A stretch of 64,000 nt of DNA from positions 1-64,000 of the forward strand of contig DATMMX010000012.1 in the NCBI GenBank assembly GCA_035569495.1, in the 5' to 3' direction. How positions within the stretch are numbered: the first letter of the stretch is position 1; each line of letters opens with the position of its first letter. Source of the DNA: DASRDZ01 sp035569495 (GTDB lineage Bacteria > Chloroflexota > Dormibacteria > Aeolococcales > Aeolococcaceae). The notes under the pieces were generated by a model. It was not told the DNA's origin, did no database searches, and saw nothing but the letters and a program-made list of their open reading frames with translations. Shown piece by piece: positions 41,343 through 49,550 of this stretch. A program made the translations under genes and the position numbers.

Positions 41343-41359
41343 GTTAAGGTCCGGCTAAG
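41343..41359. promoter_or_regulatory. 11-nt direct repeat between divergent phosphoesterase genes
   Basis: GTTAAG (41343-41348) and GCTAAG (41354-41359) are spaced by 11 nt, and a further GTTAAG lies at 41294-41299. It sits in the 223-bp region between the divergent starts 41242 and 41466. It could be a binding site shared with the two-component system. Confidence 0.38.
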
Positions 41360-41465
41360 AACCGACCGATCGTTCAGCAACGCCCCCATTCCTGGCCCGA
41401 CTCGATGTAGAGTCGATGGCTGGCGGATCAAGGAAGGGATTGAAGTTTTGGGAGGGCCCAGCATC

Positions 41466-42833
41466 ATGGGCAATATCAGCCGTCGTGCATTCCTGCGCGC
41501 CGCGGGAGCTGCCGGACTGGTCGCCGCAACGGGCGGGATCGACGTTCTCACCAACGCCACGCGCGCCCGCGCCGTCGGCCCGCTGCCACCACCGGGGCAG
41601 AGCGGCATCGAGCACATCGTGGTGGTGTGCATGGAGAACCGCAGCTTCGACCACTACCTGGGCTGGGTCCCTGGCGCCACCGGGCAGCAGTCCGGCCTGA
41701 GCTATCTCGACGACAGCGGCGTGGCGCATCCCACCCATCGCCTCACCGACACCTGGACGGGGTGCGGCTTCAACGACCCCGACCACTCCTACGACGGCGC
41801 CCGCACCCAGTTCGACAACGGGGCCATCGACGGCTTCCGCAGGGGCGCCAACGACGACTACGCGCTGGGCTACTACACCGCCGCGGACATCCCGTTCCAC
41901 GCCGCCCTGGTCAAGCAGTTCAGCATCTGCGACCACTGGTTCGCGTCGTTCCTCGGCCCGACCTTCCCCAACCGCATGTACACCCACGCGGCGGGCACCG
42001 ACCGCATCGACAACAACCTGCCGGTGATCCAGGGTACCTCGCTGTCGACCATGCCGACGATCTGGGACCGGCTCAGCGCCGCCGGCGTCAGCGCCAACTA
42101 CTACTTCAGCGACGAGCCGTTCCTGGCCCTGTGGGGCACCAAGTACCTGCCCATCTCGCTGCCCTCGGCGGCATTCTTCGCCCAGGCGGCCACCGGCACG
42201 CTGCCCTCGTACAGCTACCTCGACCCCGGCTTCGTCGACGAGGAGAGCGGCAGCTCCTACGACGACCATCCCCACTCCGACATCCGCCGCGGCGAGGCCT
42301 TCCTCGGTCGCGTCGTCAACGCGCTGATCAGCAGCCCCTGCTGGTCGAAGACGGTGCTGGTCATCACCTACGACGAGTGGGGCGGCTTCTTCGACACCGT
42401 GGTCCCGCCCGTGCTGCCCGCCGACACCACCACCTCGCTCACCGGCGAGCCCGCGGTGTTCGACCACAACAAGGCGGGCTTCCGCGTTCCCGCCTACGTG
42501 ATCTCGCCGTTCTCCCCGGTCGGCGGCATCGACACCACGCAGTACGACCACACCTCGATCCTCAAGCTGGTCGAGTGGCGCTTCGGACTGTCGTCGCTGA
42601 CGCCGCGCGACTCGGCGGCCAACAACCCGGCGGCGATGCTCGACTTCACCGCACCCAACCTGAACGCGCCGCTGATGCCGCTGATCCCCGACCCGGGGCC
42701 GCACGTCTGCGAAGGCGGTATGGACCTGTCGTCGCCCGTATGGCCGGACTTCGGGCTGCTGCCCTCGGCTCTGGCGATCAAGCAGCACTGCGCGGCGCTG
42801 GGCACCGCGATCAGCGTGCCGGGGGCGGTCTAG
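41466..42833 (+). CDS. Tat-exported PF04185 phosphoesterase (phospholipase C-like)
   Basis: 455 residues. The twin-arginine signal SRRAFLRAAGAAGLVAATGG lies at residues 5-24, so it folds before export, probably with metal. The MENRSFDHYLGW motif near residue 58 is the classical phospholipase C (PlcC/AcpA) signature, and TYDEWGGFFD near 300 supplies further metal ligands. GGAGGG lies about 10 nt upstream of ATG 41466. No membrane anchor, so secreted or cell-associated. Of the three homologues here this is the most canonical. It converges with the third one (stop overlap of 4 bp). Confidence 0.9.
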   Translation: MGNISRRAFLRAAGAAGLVAATGGIDVLTNATRARAVGPLPPPGQSGIEHIVVVCMENRSFDHYLGWVPGATGQQSGLSYLDDSGVAHPTHRLTDTWTGCGFNDPDHSYDGARTQFDNGAIDGFRRGANDDYALGYYTAADIPFHAALVKQFSICDHWFASFLGPTFPNRMYTHAAGTDRIDNNLPVIQGTSLSTMPTIWDRLSAAGVSANYYFSDEPFLALWGTKYLPISLPSAAFFAQAATGTLPSYSYLDPGFVDEESGSSYDDHPHSDIRRGEAFLGRVVNALISSPCWSKTVLVITYDEWGGFFDTVVPPVLPADTTTSLTGEPAVFDHNKAGFRVPAYVISPFSPVGGIDTTQYDHTSILKLVEWRFGLSSLTPRDSAANNPAAMLDFTAPNLNAPLMPLIPDPGPHVCEGGMDLSSPVWPDFGLLPSALAIKQHCAALGTAISVPGAV

Positions 42834-44398
42834 CCGCCCCCGCGGCGGGACAGGCGTTTGAGCAACCCGCGGCGCCAGGCGGCGACGCCGGCGACCGCGG
42901 CCGCGGCGGCGAGCATGCCGAGCAGGATGGTCCGTGCGGGCCATCCGCCCGCGCCGGTGGCGGCCGTACCGACGTCACCGGGCAGCGTGGGGGCTGAGGG
43001 CGTGGCGCCGGTGAGACCGGACGGGTCGAGGGTCTGGCTCGCAGTGCCGCTCGGGGCTGCTGATGACGCTGCGCCGGTGGCGGGCGCCGCCTGCGGATTG
43101 GGCGGGTATTGCGGCGGGTTGGGGCTGCGCGGCCCCGGAACGCCGGAGGTGGTGGTGGTGTTGGGATTGCCCGGGCTGTAGCCGCTGGGGTTGGTGAACA
43201 CGTCGCTGCCGAAGGAGTAGGGCGCGTTGCCGTTGGTGTCGACGGCGGCGTAGCCGAGGTGGCCGTGGCCGTCGTCGCCGCCCTTGAGCGCGAAGATGTC
43301 CTCGACGGTGCGCAGCAGCGAATAGTGGTTGTACGGGTAGGTCGTGGTCATCCCCGGAGTGGCGAACGGCGAGAGGACCACCGCTCCAGTCAGGCCGCCG
43401 CCCGGGCCGGAGACGCCGGGTGACGTGGTGTTGGGTCCGGTGGGCTCGTTGCAGCAGCTCGCGGTATCGCCTTGGCTTGTGTTGCTCTTGCTGGTGAACA
43501 GCCCCTCGTCGAAGGTGACCACCAGCATGCCGTCCTGGCGGAACGCGGGCGAGCCGGTGATCATCGGAACGTACACGTCGAGCCAGTCGTTGATGGCGAC
43601 GAGCCCACCGGCTCCGTTGCCCGCAACGTCTGTGCCGGTGCACGGTACGTCGTGGCCGTCGTTGCACAGGTTGGGCGAGATCAGCGCGAAGTTGGGCGTT
43701 GTCGACACCGACTGCAGGTCGTGCCGCATCGCGGTCAGCGGGACGTCGTTGGCGGTGCACGACGGTGTGTTGTCGATGATGGAGTGGAAGTAGACGAAGG
43801 GGTTGTGCCGCGCCGCGTAGCGGTCGGTGGTCGTGGGATTCTGGGTGTTGTCCTGCGAGTTCAGCGCGGGATGCGCGCAGCTCTGGCCGCCGCCGGGGTA
43901 GGCCGTGCCTCCGTCGCCGCCGGTGTGCGAGGAGTCGGCGCCCATGTCCTCCATGTAGCCCTTCCAGGTCAGGCCCGCGCCGGTGAGCTGGTCGGCGACG
44001 GTGAGTCGCGACGCCGGGTACACACACCCCTGGCCGGTCACCTGGCCGTCACTGCTCGGCGTCGCCGGGCTGACGTCCTGGTACGCCTGGCAGTCGCTCT
44101 GCGTCTGCGGTGTGGGCGCCTGGCCGCCGAGCAGCGCGATGTAGTTGGGCAGGCTTTCGTGGGCGATGCCGTAGTAGCTGGAGACGTAGGTCCCCTTCTT
44201 GGCGAGCGCCTGCAGCTTGGCGTCACCGCCCTGGCCGAACGTCGCCGATTCGCTCTCGTTCTCCAGCATCACCACCCAGACGTGGCGGATGGGAGGAAGG
44301 CTGTACGCCGCGACGCGCGGCGACATCGAGGTCAGCAGCGGCAGCAGGAGGACCAGTGCGACGGCCCCCCTGGCGAGCCGGCGTCTCAGGGCTGCCAT
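42830..44398 (-). CDS. Surface-anchored PF04185 phosphoesterase
   Basis: 522 residues. ATG 44398 is chosen because the N-terminus then reads MAALRRRLARGAV followed by a signal helix; the longer reading adds 33 Arg/Pro-rich residues without homology. The core carries LENESESATFGQGG near residue 40 and VVTFDEGLF near 290. The C-terminal Pro/Ala/Thr-rich linker (about 405-480), transmembrane helix (about 490-508) and RRGLLKRLSRRGGG tail anchor it to the membrane. It overlaps the TolB-like gene stop by 13 bp, so it is coupled to it. Confidence 0.83.
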   Translation of the reverse strand: MAALRRRLARGAVALVLLLPLLTSMSPRVAAYSLPPIRHVWVVMLENESESATFGQGGDAKLQALAKKGTYVSSYYGIAHESLPNYIALLGGQAPTPQTQSDCQAYQDVSPATPSSDGQVTGQGCVYPASRLTVADQLTGAGLTWKGYMEDMGADSSHTGGDGGTAYPGGGQSCAHPALNSQDNTQNPTTTDRYAARHNPFVYFHSIIDNTPSCTANDVPLTAMRHDLQSVSTTPNFALISPNLCNDGHDVPCTGTDVAGNGAGGLVAINDWLDVYVPMITGSPAFRQDGMLVVTFDEGLFTSKSNTSQGDTASCCNEPTGPNTTSPGVSGPGGGLTGAVVLSPFATPGMTTTYPYNHYSLLRTVEDIFALKGGDDGHGHLGYAAVDTNGNAPYSFGSDVFTNPSGYSPGNPNTTTTSGVPGPRSPNPPQYPPNPQAAPATGAASSAAPSGTASQTLDPSGLTGATPSAPTLPGDVGTAATGAGGWPARTILLGMLAAAAAVAGVAAWRRGLLKRLSRRGGG

Positions 44399-45396
44399 TC
44401 GGGTTGGCCGTCGAGGCGGCCCGCGGGGTTGGGCAGCGGTCCCTTGGTGGCGTCGGTGAATTGTGTGGCGTGCGTGCCGTCGGTCTTCATCACCCATAGT
44501 CCGGTGCCCGGTGCGGTGAAGCGCGCGAAGGCGATCAGCGAGCCGTCGGGTGAGAACGAGGGGTCGTAGTGGCCGCCCGCGTCATGGCTGACCTGCGTCT
44601 TCGCCGTGCCATCGGGCGCGATGGTGAAGATCTGCATGGCGTCGACGGTCCCGTCGGCGTAGGCGATCAGCCTGCCATCGGGCGACCATGCCGGCTGCAC
44701 CGTCACCACCGCCTGCGCCAGCGGCGTGAGTGGATGGGCGTGGCTGCCGTCCGCATTCATGAGCATCAACGACGCCGCCGCGGTGGTGGAGTGGTCGCCG
44801 ACGATGCGCACGAAGGCGATGTGCTTGCCATCCGGAGACCACGACGGGAAGGCGTCGTGGACGCTGCCATCGGTGAGCTGGGTGAGGTGGCGGTCGTTGA
44901 GGCGCACCGTCCAGATCGCGGTGCGCGCGCCGGCGCGGTCGCTGGCGAAGACGATGCTGCCGCCGTCGGGCGACCAGGCGGGCTCGATGTTGAGCTTTCC
45001 ATCCGGGGTGGGGGTGAGGTCGACGACGTGGCTGCCATCGGCCTGGGCGAACTCGATGTGGTCGCCGTGCGCGCTGTTGGCCTGGAAGGCGATCTCGGTG
45101 CCATCGGGCGACCAGGCGCCGCGCCCGAGGGTGGTGCCGAACGCGCCCGGGACGGGGATCGGCCGGATCGCGCGCGTGGTCAGGTCGACCACCTGCAGCC
45201 CGCCACCGGCCCGGGTGAAGAGCAGGCGCTGCGGGTGCGTTGGCATGTGCGGTGTAACCAGCGACACTGGCGCCGGCGCGGTGCTGTTCGCGGGCGACCC
45301 GGCGGCGTCGGAAGTGCGCAGGTGGACGACTGCGAAGGCGACCGCCGCCGCCAGCAGTGCGGCGACGACGGCGGCGATGGCGCGGCCGCGGGTCAT
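44386..45396 (-). CDS. TolB-like beta-propeller protein with N-terminal membrane anchor
   Basis: 336 residues. The N-terminal helix (IAAVVAALLAAAVAFAVVH) at about 5-25 anchors it. Residues 60-336 have repeated WSPDG blades (AWSPDGTEIAF, AWSPDGGSIVF, SWSPDGKHIAF, AWSPDGRLIAY, SFSPDGSLIAF), at least five copies, typical of WD40/TolB propellers. Scaffold for protein contacts or peptide binding is the usual role. The ATG overlaps the stop of the BNR protein (ATGA), and its own end overlaps the third phosphoesterase. The three thus form one operon. Confidence 0.85.
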   Translation of the reverse strand: MTRGRAIAAVVAALLAAAVAFAVVHLRTSDAAGSPANSTAPAPVSLVTPHMPTHPQRLLFTRAGGGLQVVDLTTRAIRPIPVPGAFGTTLGRGAWSPDGTEIAFQANSAHGDHIEFAQADGSHVVDLTPTPDGKLNIEPAWSPDGGSIVFASDRAGARTAIWTVRLNDRHLTQLTDGSVHDAFPSWSPDGKHIAFVRIVGDHSTTAAASLMLMNADGSHAHPLTPLAQAVVTVQPAWSPDGRLIAYADGTVDAMQIFTIAPDGTAKTQVSHDAGGHYDPSFSPDGSLIAFARFTAPGTGLWVMKTDGTHATQFTDATKGPLPNPAGRLDGQPEWQP

Positions 45397-48300
45397 CGCC
45401 GGCGCCTCCGCCGCCGCGCGGCGGTCTCGGTGCGCACCGCCAGCGCGCGGATCGGTGCGGGCGTGCTGCGTGACGCGTAGCGGCGCGCGACGCCCGCGAC
45501 CAGCGCGATACCGGCAAGTGTGGCCATGGTGCCCAGCGCGGCTTCGGACGCACCTGTGCCGTCGCTGGAGATGGCGCTCATCGAGTACTGGTCGGGCGGG
45601 GATTCGGACGGTGCTGCGGGGGCGTTCTCCGGCGCGGCATCGTCGGAGGCGGCGTAGGCGAAGGCGACCTCCGGCTCCTCCTCGCGTTCGGCGGCGGCGG
45701 CGCCCTGGCCCTGGACGAGCTGCTGGGTGGTCACCTGCGCGGGTGCCGGCGCGCTGACCGGGGCTTGCGGGGCGGGTGCGACGGGCTCCGGAGCCGGGAC
45801 GGGCAGCACGGCGGGAGCGAGCGCCGGCGGAGGTGGCGGCGGTGGCGGAGGCGGCGGCGGTGGGGGCGGCGGCGGCGGCGGTTCGAGCGCGGTGACCGCG
45901 AAGGTCGCGGAGAGGGCGGTCGGCAGCAGCCCGGCGGACCCGCCGAACGAAAGGTTCACGGTGTGCACCCCCACCGCCAGCGCCGACGCCGCGAGGCATC
46001 CGGGCTGCGTGATGGAGGCGATGCCCTTGCCGCTCCCGGTACCACCGGTGACCGCGGACGACCCGACGGCCGCGCCGTCAACGGTGAACTGCACGCTCTG
46101 CCCGCCGACGCCGTCGCCTTCGCCCAACAGGCTCAGCTTCGCGGACAGACACACCGGCGCCGCACTCGTCCTGCTCACCGTCGCAGGTCCGACGAACTGC
46201 AGCGCAGTCGGCAGCGGACACGACGAGTTCGCCCCCGTGCCCATGTCGAACGCCTCCAGCTTGCCGCCGCTGGTGCGCATCCAGATCACCGAGCCCGGGG
46301 CCGCGAGAGCCGCAGGCAAGCCGGGGACACCGGACGCGAACGTCAGCGGATCACAGACGATCTGGCCGCCGCTGGGCGGGTCGTTGGTCCCCCCCGGGCC
46401 GGGCGCGGGCTGATAGGCGAGCACCGAGTTGCACGTCGCCACATCGGCGCGATGGTAGTAGCCGGCGTAGAAGATGTCGAGGAAACCGGGGCCGGCCATC
46501 CCCCATGCGTCGTTGGCCGTTCCCGTGATGTTGTCATCGGGGTTGAAGATGGCGCCGAAGCAGTGCGACAGGGTGTGCCCGTCGGCGGCGCTGAGGTGGT
46601 CGGGGAGCGCGTAGGCGCAGCCCCAGATGGTGTTGTCGGTGGCGTCGTAGGTGAACAGGCGGTTCTCGACGTCGGCGACCTGCTGGTAGCTCTGCCGGTA
46701 GCAGGTGCTGACGTAGCGCAGCGAGGCCGTCGTCGACAGGTTCTGACCCGACTGCCGGGACGGCAGCGGCATGGCGAACACCGCGGGCGGATCGTTGTTG
46801 GCGTCCAGCGGCGTCTGCGCCAGCAGGACGTCGTGGTTGGGGTCGTAGGTCAGCTGGGCCAGTGCGGGCGCCGCCGCGCTGAACCCGGGGCCCGCGTTCG
46901 CCGCCGATGAGTCGAAGCTCACGTCGATGCGCGTCGCGGCTGCGCCGGCGAGTTGCGTGCACGCCGTCGGGTCCAGGCGGTAGATGACAGCGTGGCCAGG
47001 CGCCGCCGTGGTGTCACCACTCTGAGTGAGGTAGAGGTAATGGCCGTCGAAGGCGACGTCGCGCGTTGGGTTGCCGCCGGTCCCGGAGGGCGTGCACGAG
47101 AAGACGTTGGCCGCGGACGGCGCGTGGCATCCTCCCGAGCAGGTGCCGTTGCCCTGGGTGCCGATGCCAACGGTCTGCAGCGTCCCCGGCGGCGGCGGCG
47201 TGTAGCGGTAGAGGACGCGGCTATACGAACCCTTCGCCGCATTCTTCACGTCGAATGCCCAGTAGAAGTTGTGCTGGAAATCCTTGTTGATATCCACCGA
47301 GACGTCGGTCAGGTCGTGAATGGGTTCGGGAGTGGTCTGCGCCAATCCCTGGGTCGCGAAGCCGTCGTAGCTCACCGCGCCGTGGTACGGCACGTCGATC
47401 TGGGGCGCCGCATGGGGCTGGGCGAGGTACATGCCCAGGTCGGCGCTCAACGGGTCGGCGCCCAGCGCGACCGGCAGGCCGATCTTGTTCTGCTGCGCCC
47501 AGCTCGAGCCGCCATCCTCGGAGGAATAGATGTAGACGGCGTCCACGACCGAGCTGCCCTGGACGACGGCGTAGACCCGTCCCGGTCGCGACGGGTCCGA
47601 GTGCGCGGTGGTCATTGCCAGGAGCTGCGGGCTGTTCGTCCCGGTGCTGCCGGGGGTGGATCGCTGCGTCCACGTCGTGCCGTGGTCGGCGGTCGCGTAG
47701 ATGACGTCGGCGCCGTTCGCCGGGTTGAGGTACGTGTAATAGCCGATCGCAGATTGCAGCGAGTCGACGAAGACGTGTGAGCTGGTGCTGTAGCCAGTGA
47801 ACGAGTCATCGGAGCTGCCGGAGTTCGCGGGAAGCGAGCTCGGTCCCGGTGCCCACGTCTCGCCGCCATCGCGACTGACGTAGACACCGGACAGCGGCAC
47901 GAACCTCTGTCCCGGCCCTCCCCTGAAGGTCGACGCATACACGGTCGTGCCATCACTCGAGACGGCGATGTCGCTGACAACTTCACCGGCCAACCCACTC
48001 GATACGGCATCCGCCGGCTGATTGGCGAGGTGCCACGATGAGCCGGCATCGCGCGAGATCAGCGCTCCGTCACCGACGTTGTCCTCCCCGAGGATCACCG
48101 CGTTCGGACCCAGCACTCGGGCGGCCCTGATGTGGAAGGAGCCGACTCCTCCGGGGCCGGTGGCGGTGTCGCGCAGGACCGCGTGCCACGTGCTCCCAGA
48201 GTCGGTGCTGCGGTCGACCTGCTGGCCAGTCCCGTCGATGCGATAGATGAGGCACGGGGTACGTGGATCGGGCAGGAATCGGTAATGGAACCGCGCGCCG

Positions 48301-48611
48301 GACGCGGTCTCCGCGCCGGGGGCGAGACCGGTGACCGTGACTGCGGTGATGCGCTGCCACGTGTTCGGCTGACCTGCCGGAGGCACCGGACACGGCTTGA
48401 CCTGCGGAGAACCGGCGCAGGGCACCGAGCCCGCCTGGTCGCACTGCGCCGTCGGGAGTGGCGGCGGCGGCACGGCCAGCGGGACGTTGGCGGCAACCGG
48501 CCTGGCGGTCATCACCGTCGCCAGCCACGCGCCCAAGACCATCGCACCGATCACCGCCGATGATCGGCGCGGTCGTGCAACGTGGCGTCCCGCAAGCAAT
48601 GCTCTGTTCAT
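45393..48611 (-). CDS. Large exported BNR/Ig-domain surface protein with poly-Pro linker
   Basis: 1072 residues. A signal-anchor region at about 20-40. Residues about 110-400 contain BNR/sortilin-type repeats (STDSGSTWHA, SRDAGSSWHL, SRDGGETWAP, TADHGTTWTQ, SEDGGSSWAQ). A middle region of about 450-800 has several Cys. An Ig-like (BIG-type) domain covers about 800-890. A run of 19 Pro follows (plus-strand 45834-45890 is a GGC/GGT/GGA repeat), then a Pro/Ala-rich stretch, a transmembrane helix near 1030-1050 and an Arg-rich RRRRRRR end. It looks like a wall-spanning adhesin or glycan-binding protein. First gene of the operon that includes the TolB-like protein and phosphoesterase. Confidence 0.82.
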   Translation of the reverse strand: MNRALLAGRHVARPRRSSAVIGAMVLGAWLATVMTARPVAANVPLAVPPPPLPTAQCDQAGSVPCAGSPQVKPCPVPPAGQPNTWQRITAVTVTGLAPGAETASGARFHYRFLPDPRTPCLIYRIDGTGQQVDRSTDSGSTWHAVLRDTATGPGGVGSFHIRAARVLGPNAVILGEDNVGDGALISRDAGSSWHLANQPADAVSSGLAGEVVSDIAVSSDGTTVYASTFRGGPGQRFVPLSGVYVSRDGGETWAPGPSSLPANSGSSDDSFTGYSTSSHVFVDSLQSAIGYYTYLNPANGADVIYATADHGTTWTQRSTPGSTGTNSPQLLAMTTAHSDPSRPGRVYAVVQGSSVVDAVYIYSSEDGGSSWAQQNKIGLPVALGADPLSADLGMYLAQPHAAPQIDVPYHGAVSYDGFATQGLAQTTPEPIHDLTDVSVDINKDFQHNFYWAFDVKNAAKGSYSRVLYRYTPPPPGTLQTVGIGTQGNGTCSGGCHAPSAANVFSCTPSGTGGNPTRDVAFDGHYLYLTQSGDTTAAPGHAVIYRLDPTACTQLAGAAATRIDVSFDSSAANAGPGFSAAAPALAQLTYDPNHDVLLAQTPLDANNDPPAVFAMPLPSRQSGQNLSTTASLRYVSTCYRQSYQQVADVENRLFTYDATDNTIWGCAYALPDHLSAADGHTLSHCFGAIFNPDDNITGTANDAWGMAGPGFLDIFYAGYYHRADVATCNSVLAYQPAPGPGGTNDPPSGGQIVCDPLTFASGVPGLPAALAAPGSVIWMRTSGGKLEAFDMGTGANSSCPLPTALQFVGPATVSRTSAAPVCLSAKLSLLGEGDGVGGQSVQFTVDGAAVGSSAVTGGTGSGKGIASITQPGCLAASALAVGVHTVNLSFGGSAGLLPTALSATFAVTALEPPPPPPPPPPPPPPPPPPPALAPAVLPVPAPEPVAPAPQAPVSAPAPAQVTTQQLVQGQGAAAAEREEEPEVAFAYAASDDAAPENAPAAPSESPPDQYSMSAISSDGTGASEAALGTMATLAGIALVAGVARRYASRSTPAPIRALAVRTETAARRRRRRR

Positions 48612-48627
48612 CCCTTCTTGAATGGCA

Positions 48628-48658
48628 AGAGCGGCGGCACACGTTGTGCCGCCGCTCT
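48628..48658 (-). terminator. Hairpin between two surface protein genes
   Basis: A perfect 13-bp stem (AGAGCGGCGGCAC at 48628-48640 and its complement at 48646-48658) with loop ACGTT. It lies 20 bp past the stop of the 48679 gene and just before the BNR gene. The stem is strong but the following tract (TTGCCATTC) is only weakly T-rich. Confidence 0.5.
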
Positions 48659-48678
48659 CAGATTCGATCGCTACCCGA

Positions 48679-49374
48679 TCACGGGAAGAAGCAGCCGTCC
48701 CGGGGGGTGTTGTCCCAGTCCGGACCGCTGGTGAAACCGCAGGCGATCGGGAGGGGCAGGCCGTACTTCCACGCGGGGACCACGCTGCCGACAGTCGACA
48801 CCCAGGTCGCGCACAGGGGCTTGGCCATCACCGCTCCGCCGGCGTTGGACCCGCTGCCACCACCGGCGCTGCTGTTGCAGGCGTTCGCGGCCGGGTCGGC
48901 GGCGCCGGGAGAGTAGCTGCCGGACTCGAAGTTCGAGATGCCGGCGTAGCCGGTCAGGCCAACGCCGTTGGTCTGGCCGGTCGGGTCGGGGATGTTGGTG
49001 TTGGTGTCAGCACCGTCCACGATCGCGTACGCGCCGGGGATGCCGGCCACCGGGCCGGTCGGGCCGTTGACCACACCATTGGTGGCGCTGGCACCCGCCT
49101 CGACGTCACCGCCCTGGCTCTGGCCGGCCGCCGACACGCTGTCGAGGCACACACCCGCGTCCACCGCGGCCGCGCCGGTGCGACCACCGGTGCCCGCGTA
49201 GACGTGGGCCGGGCCAGGCGCCGTGTAGACCGCGGGGCTGCCGAAGTCCGAGGCGGCACAGCTGCTGGTGTAGCTCGCCGACGCGTGCGCACCGGCGAAG
49301 GCGAGGCCGGTGGTGAGAATGGCGGCACCACCCGTGAGGGTGACGAACCGCCGCGAAAGACCACGAATCGTCAT
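48679..49374 (-). CDS. Small exported protein of unknown function
   Basis: 231 residues. Arg-containing N-region (MTIRGLSRRF), then hydrophobic FVTLTGGAAILTTGLAFAGAHASA cleaved near residue 32. SRRF-type residues could be read as a weak Tat signal (RR at 8-9). The mature protein is Gly/Ala/Ser/Asn-rich with about six Cys, low complexity and no known fold. A strong GGAAGGAG precedes ATG 49374. It is followed by a stable hairpin. Probably a secreted surface protein. Confidence 0.7.
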   Translation of the reverse strand: MTIRGLSRRFVTLTGGAAILTTGLAFAGAHASASYTSSCAASDFGSPAVYTAPGPAHVYAGTGGRTGAAAVDAGVCLDSVSAAGQSQGGDVEAGASATNGVVNGPTGPVAGIPGAYAIVDGADTNTNIPDPTGQTNGVGLTGYAGISNFESGSYSPGAADPAANACNSSAGGGSGSNAGGAVMAKPLCATWVSTVGSVVPAWKYGLPLPIACGFTSGPDWDNTPRDGCFFP

Positions 49375-49550
49375 GTGTTTCTAACTCCTTCCTTGTTCCC
49401 AACTGCCACTACTGTTCATCTAGCCTGAAACCGGTGGCGCAGAGAACTGTCGCACATCGGATGCGATGGAGTCGTTAAGTGGCGCGTATTGGTTGACGAA
49501 GGTCGCGTCAGTTATAGACAAATGCGTCAAATACACAGCAGGACGCGCGG

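Noticed and set aside
45834..45890. GGC/GGT/GGA simple repeat
   Set aside because: It encodes the poly-Pro linker of the BNR protein on the minus strand, so it is not an independent repeat element.
49490..49530. TTGACG and TATAGA-like promoter on the plus strand
   Set aside because: The spacer is 15 bp and no plus-strand gene follows, so it is probably chance in an AT-richer gap.
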